Below are positions 10,228-18,574 of a stretch of 64,000 nt of DNA, one piece after another. The stretch lies in NCBI GenBank assembly GCA_903926465.1, contig CAIYJE010000160.1:141430-205429 (forward strand). Direction: 5' to 3'. A program made the position numbers and the translations under genes. The notes below the pieces were generated by a model, which was not told the origin of the DNA, did no database searches, and was given only the letters and a program-made list of their open reading frames with translations. Within the stretch, counting starts at the first letter, position 1. The number at the start of each line of letters is the position of its first letter. The DNA comes from an uncultured Planctomycetales bacterium (lineage in GTDB: Bacteria; Planctomycetota; Planctomycetia; Isosphaerales; Isosphaeraceae).

Positions 10228-12030
10228 GTGGGTCTGCTAGTTCAGAAGTTTGGTGGCACGAGCGTCGCGGATAGCAACAAAGTGCTGGCGGCCGCCCGGC
10301 GCGCCATTCGGGCACACCATGCTGGGGATAAGGTTGTGGTGGTCGTTTCCGCCCGCGGCCATACCACAGATGAATTGATCGATCTGGCCAAAGAGATCTC
10401 TGACCCCCCGCCCGCCCGTGAGCTGGACATGCTGATCTCCACGGGTGAGCAGGTCAGCGTGGCGCTCATGGCCATGGCGGTGCAGGCCCTTGGAGTACCC
10501 GCGATCAGCTTCACGGGGGCACAGATCGGACTGGTTACCGATAGCTTCCACACGCGGGCACGAATCCGAGAAATTGCCACCGATCGTATCCTCCAGGCGC
10601 TTGATTCCGGACAGATTGTGATTGTGGCCGGCTTCCAGGGAATTGACGCCAACGCGAATATCACCACCTTGGGTCGTGGTGGATCAGACACCACGGCCGT
10701 GGCATTGGCAGCCGTGCTAGATGCTGATGCCTGCGAGATTTACACCGACGTGGACGGGGTTTACACCACCGACCCCCGGGTTGTGCCTGAAGCCCGAAAG
10801 CTGGACAGGATCAGCTACGACGAAATGCTCGAACTGGCGAGCCTTGGCGCTGGCGTGATGCATTCGCGTTCGATCGAATTCGCCAAAAAATACGGCGTGC
10901 CAATCCACGTTCGATCCAGCTTTTCAGACGCGAATGGGACCTGGATTGTGGGCGAGGCCGACGCCAGCCATGCGGGCAGCGTGACAGGTTGTGCCCTGGT
11001 CAAGGACGAAGCACGAATCACGGTGTTAGGTGTACCGGACCGTCCAGGGGTGGTGCACGAGTTATTTCGCCGGATCGCACAGGCGAAAATCGTGGTCGAT
11101 ATGATCGTTCAGAATGTCGCCCTTCATGGAACGACCGAGGTCAGTTTCACCGTGGCGGCCGATGACTTGACCCAAGCCCTGGAGGTCGCCGATACCGCAG
11201 CGCGGGCCATTGGAGCGGCCGGGATTGATCATGACCCCCAGGTCTCCAAGGTTTCCATTGTGGGCCAAGGGATGCGGGTCCACACGGGCGTTGCGTTCTC
11301 ACTCTTCAAAGCCCTGGGTGCAGCCGGCATTAACATCGACATGATCACGACCAGCGAGATCAAGATCAGTGTTCTGGTCGCGCGGATCTCGGGTGTTCAG
11401 GCGTTGCGAATTGCTCACAAGACGTTCAGTTTGGAACAGGCCAGTGGCGACTCGGCCCACGCGCAATTCAAGCCCCGCCACCTGGCTTCTCCTGCCCGTG
11501 GGCAGGTGACCACCGACGAGCACGCCGCAGCATCACCAGGCATGGAAGACCTGGTCATCACCGACGTCGAGCTGGACACAACGCAGGCCAGAATTACTGT
11601 GCTGAACTTGCCGAACACCCCTGGGCAGTCGGCCCATGTTTTTGAGCGAATTTCCAGCGCGGGCGTGTTTGTAGACATGATCGTTCAGAACACCGGACGT
11701 GGGGACAACACAAACCTTTCATTCACCGTTCCCCGCACGCAGACAACGCAGGCAGCCGAGGCCGTTCTTCAGGCGGTCCCGCACGGCCAGGTTGTGGTTG
11801 ATGATGACCTTGCCAAGCTTTCCGTGACCGGGGTTGGAATGCGGACCCACACGGGGGTGGCCACTCGAATGTTCGGTGCGCTGGCTGACCGGAACATCAA
11901 TATCGCCATGATCTCCACGAGTGAGGTTCGGCTCAACGTGATCACGAACCAGGATGCCGGCCATTCGGGGATCGCGTGCCTTAGACAGGCGTTCCACCTG
12001 CCCGAACCTGGGCAGGCTCAGAGTAAGTAA
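10228..12030 (+). CDS. lysC: aspartate kinase with four ACT domains
   Basis: Aspartokinase phosphorylates aspartate, the first step towards lysine, threonine, methionine and diaminopimelate. The kinase domain (about 1-250) has KFGGTSVAD near the N-terminus, FQGID..., TLGRGGSDTTAVALA and DVDGVYTTDPR. The regulatory part is doubled: one ACT pair at about 265-415 and a second, sequence-related pair at about 440-595 (VSKVSIVGQGMRVHTGVA versus LAKLSVTGVGMRTHTGVA). Family members usually have about 400 residues and one pair, so 600 is long. The start is GTG with GAGGA upstream. The extra pair probably gives additional effector control; which amino acids bind is unknown. Confidence 0.95.
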   Translation: MGLLVQKFGGTSVADSNKVLAAARRAIRAHHAGDKVVVVVSARGHTTDELIDLAKEISDPPPARELDMLISTGEQVSVALMAMAVQALGVPAISFTGAQIGLVTDSFHTRARIREIATDRILQALDSGQIVIVAGFQGIDANANITTLGRGGSDTTAVALAAVLDADACEIYTDVDGVYTTDPRVVPEARKLDRISYDEMLELASLGAGVMHSRSIEFAKKYGVPIHVRSSFSDANGTWIVGEADASHAGSVTGCALVKDEARITVLGVPDRPGVVHELFRRIAQAKIVVDMIVQNVALHGTTEVSFTVAADDLTQALEVADTAARAIGAAGIDHDPQVSKVSIVGQGMRVHTGVAFSLFKALGAAGINIDMITTSEIKISVLVARISGVQALRIAHKTFSLEQASGDSAHAQFKPRHLASPARGQVTTDEHAAASPGMEDLVITDVELDTTQARITVLNLPNTPGQSAHVFERISSAGVFVDMIVQNTGRGDNTNLSFTVPRTQTTQAAEAVLQAVPHGQVVVDDDLAKLSVTGVGMRTHTGVATRMFGALADRNINIAMISTSEVRLNVITNQDAGHSGIACLRQAFHLPEPGQAQSK

Positions 12031-12090
12031 CCCCTGCCACACGCACGGATTTCCCGTCCTCAATCTCGTACTTTCGGATGCCGTTGAATT

Positions 12091-12933
12091 ATGAGCGAAT
12101 CTCGTTCGTCGATCCTGGAAAGATTTCGGGCCAAGGTTCGAACTGGTCAGGCCATTGTGGGTGGAGGAGCCGGGACCGGCATTTCTGCCAAGTGCGAGGA
12201 AGCCGGCGGCATCGACCTGATCATCATTTACAACTCCGGCAAGTTCCGGATGGCCGGTCATGGGTCGCTGGCGGGGATGATGCCGTTTGGGAATGCCAAC
12301 CAGATTGTGCTGGAAATGGCGGCCGAGGTTCTGACGGCCGTGAAATCGACACCGATCCTGGCCGGCGTTTGCGGTACCGATCCCATGCTTCTCAGGCGTC
12401 ATCACCTCAAACGCCTGATTGACCTTGGGTTCGCTGGTATCCAGAATTTTCCAACCGTGGGGCTGATTGATGGCCAGTTCCGGGTGGGCCTTGAGGAAAC
12501 CGGCATGGGGTATCAACGCGAGGTTGATATTGTGGCCGAAGCCCACGCCCTTGACCTGCTGACAACCCCCTATGTTTTTGATCCCGAGCAGGCGCGCCAG
12601 ATGGCACACGCCGGCGCGGATATTTTGGTGGCCCACATGGGCCTGACCACACTGGGAACGATTGGGGCCAAGACGGCCAAGAGCCTCGAGCAGTCTGCCA
12701 AGGAAGTGGCTGCCATTGCTGCCGCGGGCAAAGCCGCACGACCCGACGTGCTGGTGCTTTGCCATGGTGGTCCAATTGCAATGCCCGACGACGCCGCTTA
12801 CATTCTCCGGGAATGTCCGCAGGTCGACGGTTTCTATGGAGCGAGCTCCATGGAGCGTTTACCCACGGAGATCGCAATTACCGAGCAGGTTCGCCGATTC
12901 GGACATCTTCGGATTGGTGGCGCGGCTCACTGA
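12091..12933 (+). CDS. TIM-barrel protein of the phosphoenolpyruvate hydrolase-like family (Tm-1 C-terminal homologue)
   Basis: A 280-residue TIM-barrel protein of the family annotated as 'phosphoenolpyruvate hydrolase-like' or 'TIM-barrel signal transduction'. Conserved pieces include [53 protein letters not shown] and [13 protein letters not shown]. The true activity is not established. The next gene, 18 nt downstream, encodes a Tm-1-like ATP-binding protein, and in plants the two domains occur in one polypeptide (the tomato Tm-1 antiviral protein, from family knowledge). The bacterial pair presumably acts together. Confidence 0.85.
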   Translation: MSESRSSILERFRAKVRTGQAIVGGGAGTGISAKCEEAGGIDLIIIYNSGKFRMAGHGSLAGMMPFGNANQIVLEMAAEVLTAVKSTPILAGVCGTDPMLLRRHHLKRLIDLGFAGIQNFPTVGLIDGQFRVGLEETGMGYQREVDIVAEAHALDLLTTPYVFDPEQARQMAHAGADILVAHMGLTTLGTIGAKTAKSLEQSAKEVAAIAAAGKAARPDVLVLCHGGPIAMPDDAAYILRECPQVDGFYGASSMERLPTEIAITEQVRRFGHLRIGGAAH

Positions 12934-12951
12934 GGCAGGAGCTGGGCTTCC

Positions 12952-14178
12952 ATGGCTGTGGTACTCGTTGCAACTCTGGACACCAAAGGGGAAGAACTGG
13001 GCGAGGTTCGCTCGGTTCTAACCTCCGCGGGTCTAGCTTCGATTGTGATTGATGCAGGTTCCGCCGGCCAGCCACAAATTTCTGTCGATATCGCACGCGA
13101 ACGGGTTTTTGAAGCGGCCGCCGTTCAGGGTTTTGAGTCGCTTTCCCGCGGTGAAGCGGTTGCGAAGGCGGCCACCGGCGTGACTTCGATTGTGAAGCAA
13201 CTCTACGCGGAGGGGCGTGTCGACGGAATTCTTGCGCTCGGGGGATCGGCGGGAACCACCATTGGCACTTCCGCCATGCGTGCGCTACCGTTTGGCGTGC
13301 CAAAAGTGATGATCAGCACGCTGGCAAGCGGCCAGACTCGTCCGTTTGTGGGTGGCAGTGACCTGGTGCTTTTTCCCTCAGTCGCCGATGTTGCGGGCCT
13401 GAACCGGCTCACAAGGACGGTGCTCAGGAATGCAGCCTGGGCGATGGTCGGGATGGTTCGGGGCCGGGCCGAGCCCCAGTCAATTGCGCAGAGTGACCGC
13501 CCGGTCATTACGGCCACGATGTTTGGGGTAACCACCCCCTGCGTCAGCCACGCCCGGATGGAGCTGGAATCTTGGGGTTATGAGGTCTTGGTATTCCATG
13601 CCACGGGGGTTGGTGGCCAGGCCATGGAGGGGCTGGTTCGCGATGGCATGGTTTCAGGAATTCTGGACCTGACCACCACGGAAATTGCGGATGAGGTTGT
13701 AGGTGGAGTTTTGTCGGCCGGCCCGGATCGGTTGCGGGCCGGGGCACGGTCTGGCCTGCCCCAGGTGATCAGTGTGGGTGCGCTCGATATGGTGAATTTT
13801 GGGCCCATGGAAACGGTTCCCGAACAGTTCCGGGGTCGGCTATTCCACGTTCATAATGCCAATGTCACCTTGATGAGGACAACGCCCGAAGAGAACACGG
13901 CGATCGGGCAATTCCTCGCCAGAGCACTGGTCGAGTCGGTCGGGCCAACGGCAGTCCTGATCCCACGTGGAGGCATCTCCGCCCTGGATGCGCCGGGGGC
14001 CCCGTTCTATCATCCCGAAGCAAACACAGCCCTTTTCGATGCCATCCGGCAGGGGTTATCGAGTCGCCCGGATATTGCGTTGATTGAGCGGATCGAGCAC
14101 ATTAATGACCCAGCCTTTGCCAGTGCGGCCGCGGCCACGCTCCGTGGCTGGCTGAGTCCGACCATGAGAGGGGCTTGA
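12952..14178 (+). CDS. Tm-1-like ATP-binding protein (UPF0261 family)
   Basis: A 408-residue member of UPF0261. N-terminal VVLVATLDTKGEELGEVRSVLTSAG is the family hallmark, followed by GILALGGSAGTTIGTSAMRALPFGVPKVMISTLASG (nucleotide-binding Gly-rich region) and C-terminal LIPRGGISALDAPGAPFYHPEAN. Full family length. The biochemical role in bacteria is unknown; the plant homologue binds a viral replication protein. It is cotranscribed with the TIM-barrel gene just upstream (18-nt gap). The next gene starts 222 nt away. Confidence 0.87.
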   Translation: MAVVLVATLDTKGEELGEVRSVLTSAGLASIVIDAGSAGQPQISVDIARERVFEAAAVQGFESLSRGEAVAKAATGVTSIVKQLYAEGRVDGILALGGSAGTTIGTSAMRALPFGVPKVMISTLASGQTRPFVGGSDLVLFPSVADVAGLNRLTRTVLRNAAWAMVGMVRGRAEPQSIAQSDRPVITATMFGVTTPCVSHARMELESWGYEVLVFHATGVGGQAMEGLVRDGMVSGILDLTTTEIADEVVGGVLSAGPDRLRAGARSGLPQVISVGALDMVNFGPMETVPEQFRGRLFHVHNANVTLMRTTPEENTAIGQFLARALVESVGPTAVLIPRGGISALDAPGAPFYHPEANTALFDAIRQGLSSRPDIALIERIEHINDPAFASAAAATLRGWLSPTMRGA

Positions 14179-14400
14179 GAGGCTCCACTCTGACACTGCG
14201 AGACCAGACTGGTAGGGGTCAATCCAAGCGAGCGATCCTTGGTTGATCTTCAGGTCTTGATCTGATCCGTGCGAAAGTCTTGCCGTCTGTCCCTGGGCGA
14301 ACCTGGAACGCTCGACCGAGAAAACCTTATCAACACGATCGACGGCTCAGGATGTACCTGAGATCAAGAGGCCGACCTTGGCCAGGAAACGAGCCGGAAC

Positions 14401-16068
14401 ATGGGGCAGGAACACGTGAACTCTCCAGGCAAACAGGCATGGGCCGGGGTACCTCCACTGCAACCGATCCCAGATTCCATCCAGTCACTGGGGACGGCGT
14501 TCGCACGGACGATGGCAAAGCAACCCAACGCCCTGGCGTTTGCGGATAGTACAAAGACCAAGCTCAGTTATCGGCAAACCATGCAGCGTGCCACGGCGCT
14601 GGCTCGGGTTTTGGGTAGGACGGTTGGCCCTGGCCGTTATGTGGGAATTTTGTTACCGCCCACCGTTGCGGCGGCTGTGACAAACCTCGCAGTCACGTTG
14701 CTGGGCAAGATTCCGGTGAACCTCAACTATACGGTTTCGGAATCGGTGGTGAACTCCTGCATCGATCAATGTGAACTGAGTCACGTCATCTCGTCTCGCC
14801 GGGCTCTTGAGAAGTTTCCGATCAAGCCCAAGGTGCCGGTCATCCTGCTCGAAGACGTGCCGAAGTTGATCTCTCGCCTTGATAAACTGGTAGCGGCTGT
14901 GGCCTCGTATTCACCCAAGTTACTGGCTCCGGCCTTCTTGCCCGGACTACGCGGGAACCGGATGGAAGAGACCGCGACCGTCATTTTCACCTCGGGTTCC
15001 ACGGGTGACCCCAAGGGGGTGATGCTCTCGCACCGAAACGTACTTTCGAACGTTTTCGGGATCGGGCAGCATGTGGATCTTTCGCCCAAAGATACCGTTC
15101 TGGGAATTCTCCCCTTCTTTCATTCCTTTGGCTTCACCGTCACACTTTGGACGGTGCTTGGCCAGGGATTGAAGGCGGTTTATCACTTCAGTCCCCTGGA
15201 TGCCAAGATCATCGGCGGCCTTTCCGAGGAGTTTGGTGCCACGGTGATGGCGGCCACGCCCACCTTCATGCGAAGTTACATGCAGCGCTGCAAGCCCGAG
15301 CAGTTTGCAAAACTTCGGCTTCTGATCCTAGGGGCTGAAAAGCTGAAGCCGGAAACCGCCCAGGAGATCGAAGACCGCTTGAAGGTGATACCGTTGGAAG
15401 GGTATGGCTGTTCAGAGACCGGTCCGGTGGTCTCTGTGAATGTGCCGGTTTCCGTTCGTTCTCGTTCGGGAGAGTCGATCCCCGGAAATCGCCGGGGCAC
15501 GGTGGGAAGGCCTCTGCCCGGCACCGAGGTGCGAACCGTAGACGTCCAGACCGGTGCGCTCTTGCCGGTGGGCCAGGAAGGGATTATTGAGGTCCGCGGC
15601 CCGCAGATCATGCAGGGTTATCTCAATCGCGCAGAAGCCACCAGCGCAGTCCTCAGGGACGGGTGGTATTCCACGGGAGACCTGGGCTTTGTGGATCAAG
15701 ACGGCTTCTTATCGATCACCGATCGACTCAGCCGGTTTGCCAAGATTGGCGGAGAGATGGTCCCGCATCACGCTGTGGAGTCGGCAATTGCTCAGGTGGC
15801 TGGTGTCTCGGATGCTTCCCTGGTTGTGACCTCGGTTCCAGATCCGAAGCGTGGTGAGCGACTGGTGGTCCTTCATACCGGCCTGCCGCTCACTCCCGAA
15901 GCCACCTGCGCCCGTCTGACGGCAGGCAGCACGCCCAAACTCTGGCTCCCAGCGCCATCCGACTTCATCCAGGTCGAGTCGATCCCTGTCCTTGGAACCG
16001 GAAAACTCGACCTGCGTGAAATTCGCAGGGTTGCCATCGAACGCTCGGGAGGCACGGCCCCCGCCTGA
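14401..16068 (+). CDS. AMP-binding acyl-CoA/acyl-ACP synthetase
   Basis: A 555-residue adenylate-forming enzyme that activates a carboxylic acid as acyl-AMP and passes it to CoA or ACP. The P-loop-like motif FTSGSTGDPKGVMLSH (A3), the GYGCSETGPV motif (A5), YSTGDLGFVDQDGF (A7), DRLSRFAKIGGEMV (A8) and a C-terminal GKLD lysine region (A10) are all present. The sequence is closest in style to the C-terminal domain of Aas (2-acylglycerophosphoethanolamine acyltransferase/acyl-ACP synthetase), with VLGILPFFHSFGFT. No acyltransferase domain is fused here. The substrate is unknown, but long-chain fatty acid is likely. Confidence 0.85.
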   Translation: MGQEHVNSPGKQAWAGVPPLQPIPDSIQSLGTAFARTMAKQPNALAFADSTKTKLSYRQTMQRATALARVLGRTVGPGRYVGILLPPTVAAAVTNLAVTLLGKIPVNLNYTVSESVVNSCIDQCELSHVISSRRALEKFPIKPKVPVILLEDVPKLISRLDKLVAAVASYSPKLLAPAFLPGLRGNRMEETATVIFTSGSTGDPKGVMLSHRNVLSNVFGIGQHVDLSPKDTVLGILPFFHSFGFTVTLWTVLGQGLKAVYHFSPLDAKIIGGLSEEFGATVMAATPTFMRSYMQRCKPEQFAKLRLLILGAEKLKPETAQEIEDRLKVIPLEGYGCSETGPVVSVNVPVSVRSRSGESIPGNRRGTVGRPLPGTEVRTVDVQTGALLPVGQEGIIEVRGPQIMQGYLNRAEATSAVLRDGWYSTGDLGFVDQDGFLSITDRLSRFAKIGGEMVPHHAVESAIAQVAGVSDASLVVTSVPDPKRGERLVVLHTGLPLTPEATCARLTAGSTPKLWLPAPSDFIQVESIPVLGTGKLDLREIRRVAIERSGGTAPA

Positions 16069-16193
16069 TCTTGGCTTGTGAAATCTGGGTTGTTTGCAAA
16101 ACGCGTGGAATCGGTGGGTGCTCCCTTTTTTCGACTCCATGGTGAATAATCTAAAGATTAATCGCGGGCGGAACAGGTTGCCGGAATCTCTCT

Positions 16194-17564
16194 ATGAATG
16201 TCGTATTGAAGGTTGTTGCTGGCCCACACTCGGGTAAGGATTACATCTTTACGCGGCATTCCACGTTTGTGGTCGGTCGGTCTCCTGAAGCCAATTTTCC
16301 CGTGCCCGATGATAAGTTTCTCTCCAGGGACCATTTCCTGATCGAGTTCAATCCTCCGATTTGCTACCTGAAGGATATGGGGAGCACCAACGGGACCCGC
16401 GTCAACGGTCAGATTGTGACCGAGGTCCGGCTTCGGAGCGGCGATACAATTTCGGCAGGCAAAAGCACCTTTGTCATACAGGTCGACTCAACCCGAGAGC
16501 AACTTGCTCCCATCCTCTGTACGGTTTGCGGTCAGCTGGCTCCCGACGACATTGCCGTGGCCGCGGAACCTGGTGAAGACAAGATCATCTGGATCTGTGA
16601 CGCATGCGTTTCCCAAAGACGCAAGTTCCCGATTCCGATCGAGGGGTACTGGATTGAGTCCAGGCTGGGCGGGGGCGGGATGGGAGAGGTCTACAAGGCT
16701 CGCCACCTCGAAACCGGGCGTGTGGTCGCCATCAAGATGATGATTCCGTCAGCCGCGGCCAGTCCCCGGGCGCGAGACTATTTTCGGAGAGAGATCGAGG
16801 TTCTCAAGAAGCTTGAGCATCCCAACATCGTAAAATTCTACGGAATGGATGACGATCTGGGTCTGTTTCAACTGGTGATGGAATATGTTGATGGACCCAA
16901 TGCCCGTGAATGGATGGCCGCCCAGTCTTGCCGGCCGTCCGTGGCATCCATCGCAAAAATTGGGATCCAACTTCTTTCCGCCCTGGATCACGCGCACACC
17001 GGGGGGTTCGTTCATCGAGACATCAAACCCTCGAATCTGCTCATTACCGGCAACAAGGAAGACCCAATCGTCAAGCTCTCGGATTTCGGGTTGGCCAAGA
17101 GCTTCCGCGACGATATCGGCTTCTTTGGCCTGACTCACCAGGGAGACGTGGGAGGCTCGGTGGGCTTCATTTCGCCCGATCACATTCGTGACTTCCGAGA
17201 AGTGAAGGAACCGGCCGATATTTATGGAGCTGGAGCGACCCTGTATTACCTGCTCACAGGCCAGTATCCCTACCTGGACTTCGATCCGATGGGAAACAAT
17301 GCCTACACCATGATTCTTGAGCACCCGACCGTCCCGATTCGGGTGCATCGACCGGATGTACCGGAGGCATTTGACCGGATCATTCGCAAAAGCCTGGAAA
17401 AACACCCACGTGATCGCTGGAAGACGGCATCAGCCTTTGCCAAAGCGCTCGAACCGTTTGCAGAAGCGAAAAATGCAGAGCATGCAATCATCAATCCAGC
17501 GGAGAACCGAATAGCATCCGAGGCGGCCAGCATGCCACCGCCAACCGATCTTGCGGGGCCATGA
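16194..17564 (+). CDS. FHA-domain serine/threonine protein kinase
   Basis: A 456-residue signalling protein. The FHA domain at about 1-98 has VVGRS, SRDH and STNGTRVNG, which bind phosphothreonine peptides. A possible Zn ribbon follows at about 109-138 (CTVCG ... CDAC), then a Hanks-type kinase at about 150-425: Gly-rich GGGGMGEVY, catalytic Lys181 in VAIK, HRDIKPSN with Asp276, and DFG at 297-299. No transmembrane helix is visible, so the kinase is cytoplasmic. The DFG region includes a longer activation stretch than usual. It lies upstream of tyrA and purL on the same strand; the substrate is unknown. Confidence 0.93.
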   Translation: MNVVLKVVAGPHSGKDYIFTRHSTFVVGRSPEANFPVPDDKFLSRDHFLIEFNPPICYLKDMGSTNGTRVNGQIVTEVRLRSGDTISAGKSTFVIQVDSTREQLAPILCTVCGQLAPDDIAVAAEPGEDKIIWICDACVSQRRKFPIPIEGYWIESRLGGGGMGEVYKARHLETGRVVAIKMMIPSAAASPRARDYFRREIEVLKKLEHPNIVKFYGMDDDLGLFQLVMEYVDGPNAREWMAAQSCRPSVASIAKIGIQLLSALDHAHTGGFVHRDIKPSNLLITGNKEDPIVKLSDFGLAKSFRDDIGFFGLTHQGDVGGSVGFISPDHIRDFREVKEPADIYGAGATLYYLLTGQYPYLDFDPMGNNAYTMILEHPTVPIRVHRPDVPEAFDRIIRKSLEKHPRDRWKTASAFAKALEPFAEAKNAEHAIINPAENRIASEAASMPPPTDLAGP

Positions 17565-17609
17565 ACTCGCCTTTTATCGAACCAAAGATTACAGTTTTCG
17601 CTCCTGGAT

Positions 17610-18536
17610 TTGTTTCCTCTTCATTTGGGTAGTTCCTTGTCCCATTTTGGAACGGTGACCATTGTTGGCGTGGGCCTGATCGGAGGCTCGATTGGGAAGG
17701 CCCTGCGCGCTCGGGGGATGGCCGATGAAGTGATCGGACTCGGTCGAGACCAAGCACGCTTGGCACTTGCCCAGTCGGTTGGTGCCATAGACTCGTTTAC
17801 AACCCATTTTGAAGATTCGATACCAAGATCGCAGATTGTTGTCATTTGCACGCCGGTCGATCGAATCTCAGCAGATATCCTGCAATGTGCCCCGTTTGGG
17901 CATCCGGATCTGCTGATCACCGATGCGGGAAGCACCAAACGGACCATTGTGGAATCGGTGAGTCAGATTGCGGATCTGGCCGCCCATTACGTGGGAGCAC
18001 ATCCCATCGCCGGTTCCGAGCGTTCAGGCGTTGAGGCCTCCCGGGCCGACCTGTTTGAACGAAGCCTTTGCGTCCTGACTCCCATGGATTCGACGCCAGA
18101 GAAACTCTGCGATCGGGCAAGAAACTTTTGGGCTTCTCTGGGCTGTCATGTTGAAAGCATGACTCCGGCGGTGCATGATGAAGTTCTCGCACAAATGAGC
18201 CATGTGCCGCATGTGCTCGCCGCAGCGCTAGCTCGCTCGGTTCCAGCCTCCAGTCTTCCGTTTGGCGGCGGAGCGTTTCGGGATGTGACGCGTGTTGCAG
18301 CCGCCGACCCCTCGCTCTGGATTTCAATCCTCCTGGAAAATCGTGAAGCTGTATTACAAACCCTGGATCAGTACTTGAAGAGTTTGCATGAGTTCCGTTC
18401 GCTCTTGGCTCAGTCCGATTCCGATCGTCTTAAAATCTGGTGGCATGAAGCCAAAATTCAGCGCGGGCTTTTTGAACAGGCCCAGGCCCAGCTTGCCGAT
18501 CGTTCAAGACGCAGCTCGTCCGAAATAATCGACTAA
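17610..18536 (+). CDS. tyrA: prephenate dehydrogenase (arogenate dehydrogenase family)
   Basis: A 308-residue NAD(P)-dependent dehydrogenase of tyrosine biosynthesis (prephenate to 4-hydroxyphenylpyruvate or arogenate to tyrosine). Evidence is the Rossmann motif GVGLIGGSIGKALRARG, DAGSTK, AHPIAGSERSGVEASRADLFE and the helical C-terminal domain with SHVPHVLAAAL. The start is uncertain: TTG at 17610 gives the longest form, while TTG at 17637 or GTG at 17655 would start closer to the Rossmann fold. No ACT or chorismate mutase domain is fused. It lies 38 nt before purL. Confidence 0.88.
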   Translation: MFPLHLGSSLSHFGTVTIVGVGLIGGSIGKALRARGMADEVIGLGRDQARLALAQSVGAIDSFTTHFEDSIPRSQIVVICTPVDRISADILQCAPFGHPDLLITDAGSTKRTIVESVSQIADLAAHYVGAHPIAGSERSGVEASRADLFERSLCVLTPMDSTPEKLCDRARNFWASLGCHVESMTPAVHDEVLAQMSHVPHVLAAALARSVPASSLPFGGGAFRDVTRVAAADPSLWISILLENREAVLQTLDQYLKSLHEFRSLLAQSDSDRLKIWWHEAKIQRGLFEQAQAQLADRSRRSSSEIID

Positions 18537-18574
18537 ACCCACTCAATACCGTTTCACCTGTCACTGGTTCATTC

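Noticed and set aside
11719..12765. 348-codon minus-strand ORF over aspartate kinase and the TIM-barrel gene
   Set aside because: Shadow of two strong plus-strand genes, spanning their intergenic gap; no recognisable motif.
14219..14246. Imperfect hairpin downstream of the Tm-1-like gene
   Set aside because: One bulge and no T-run directly after it; too weak to call a terminator.
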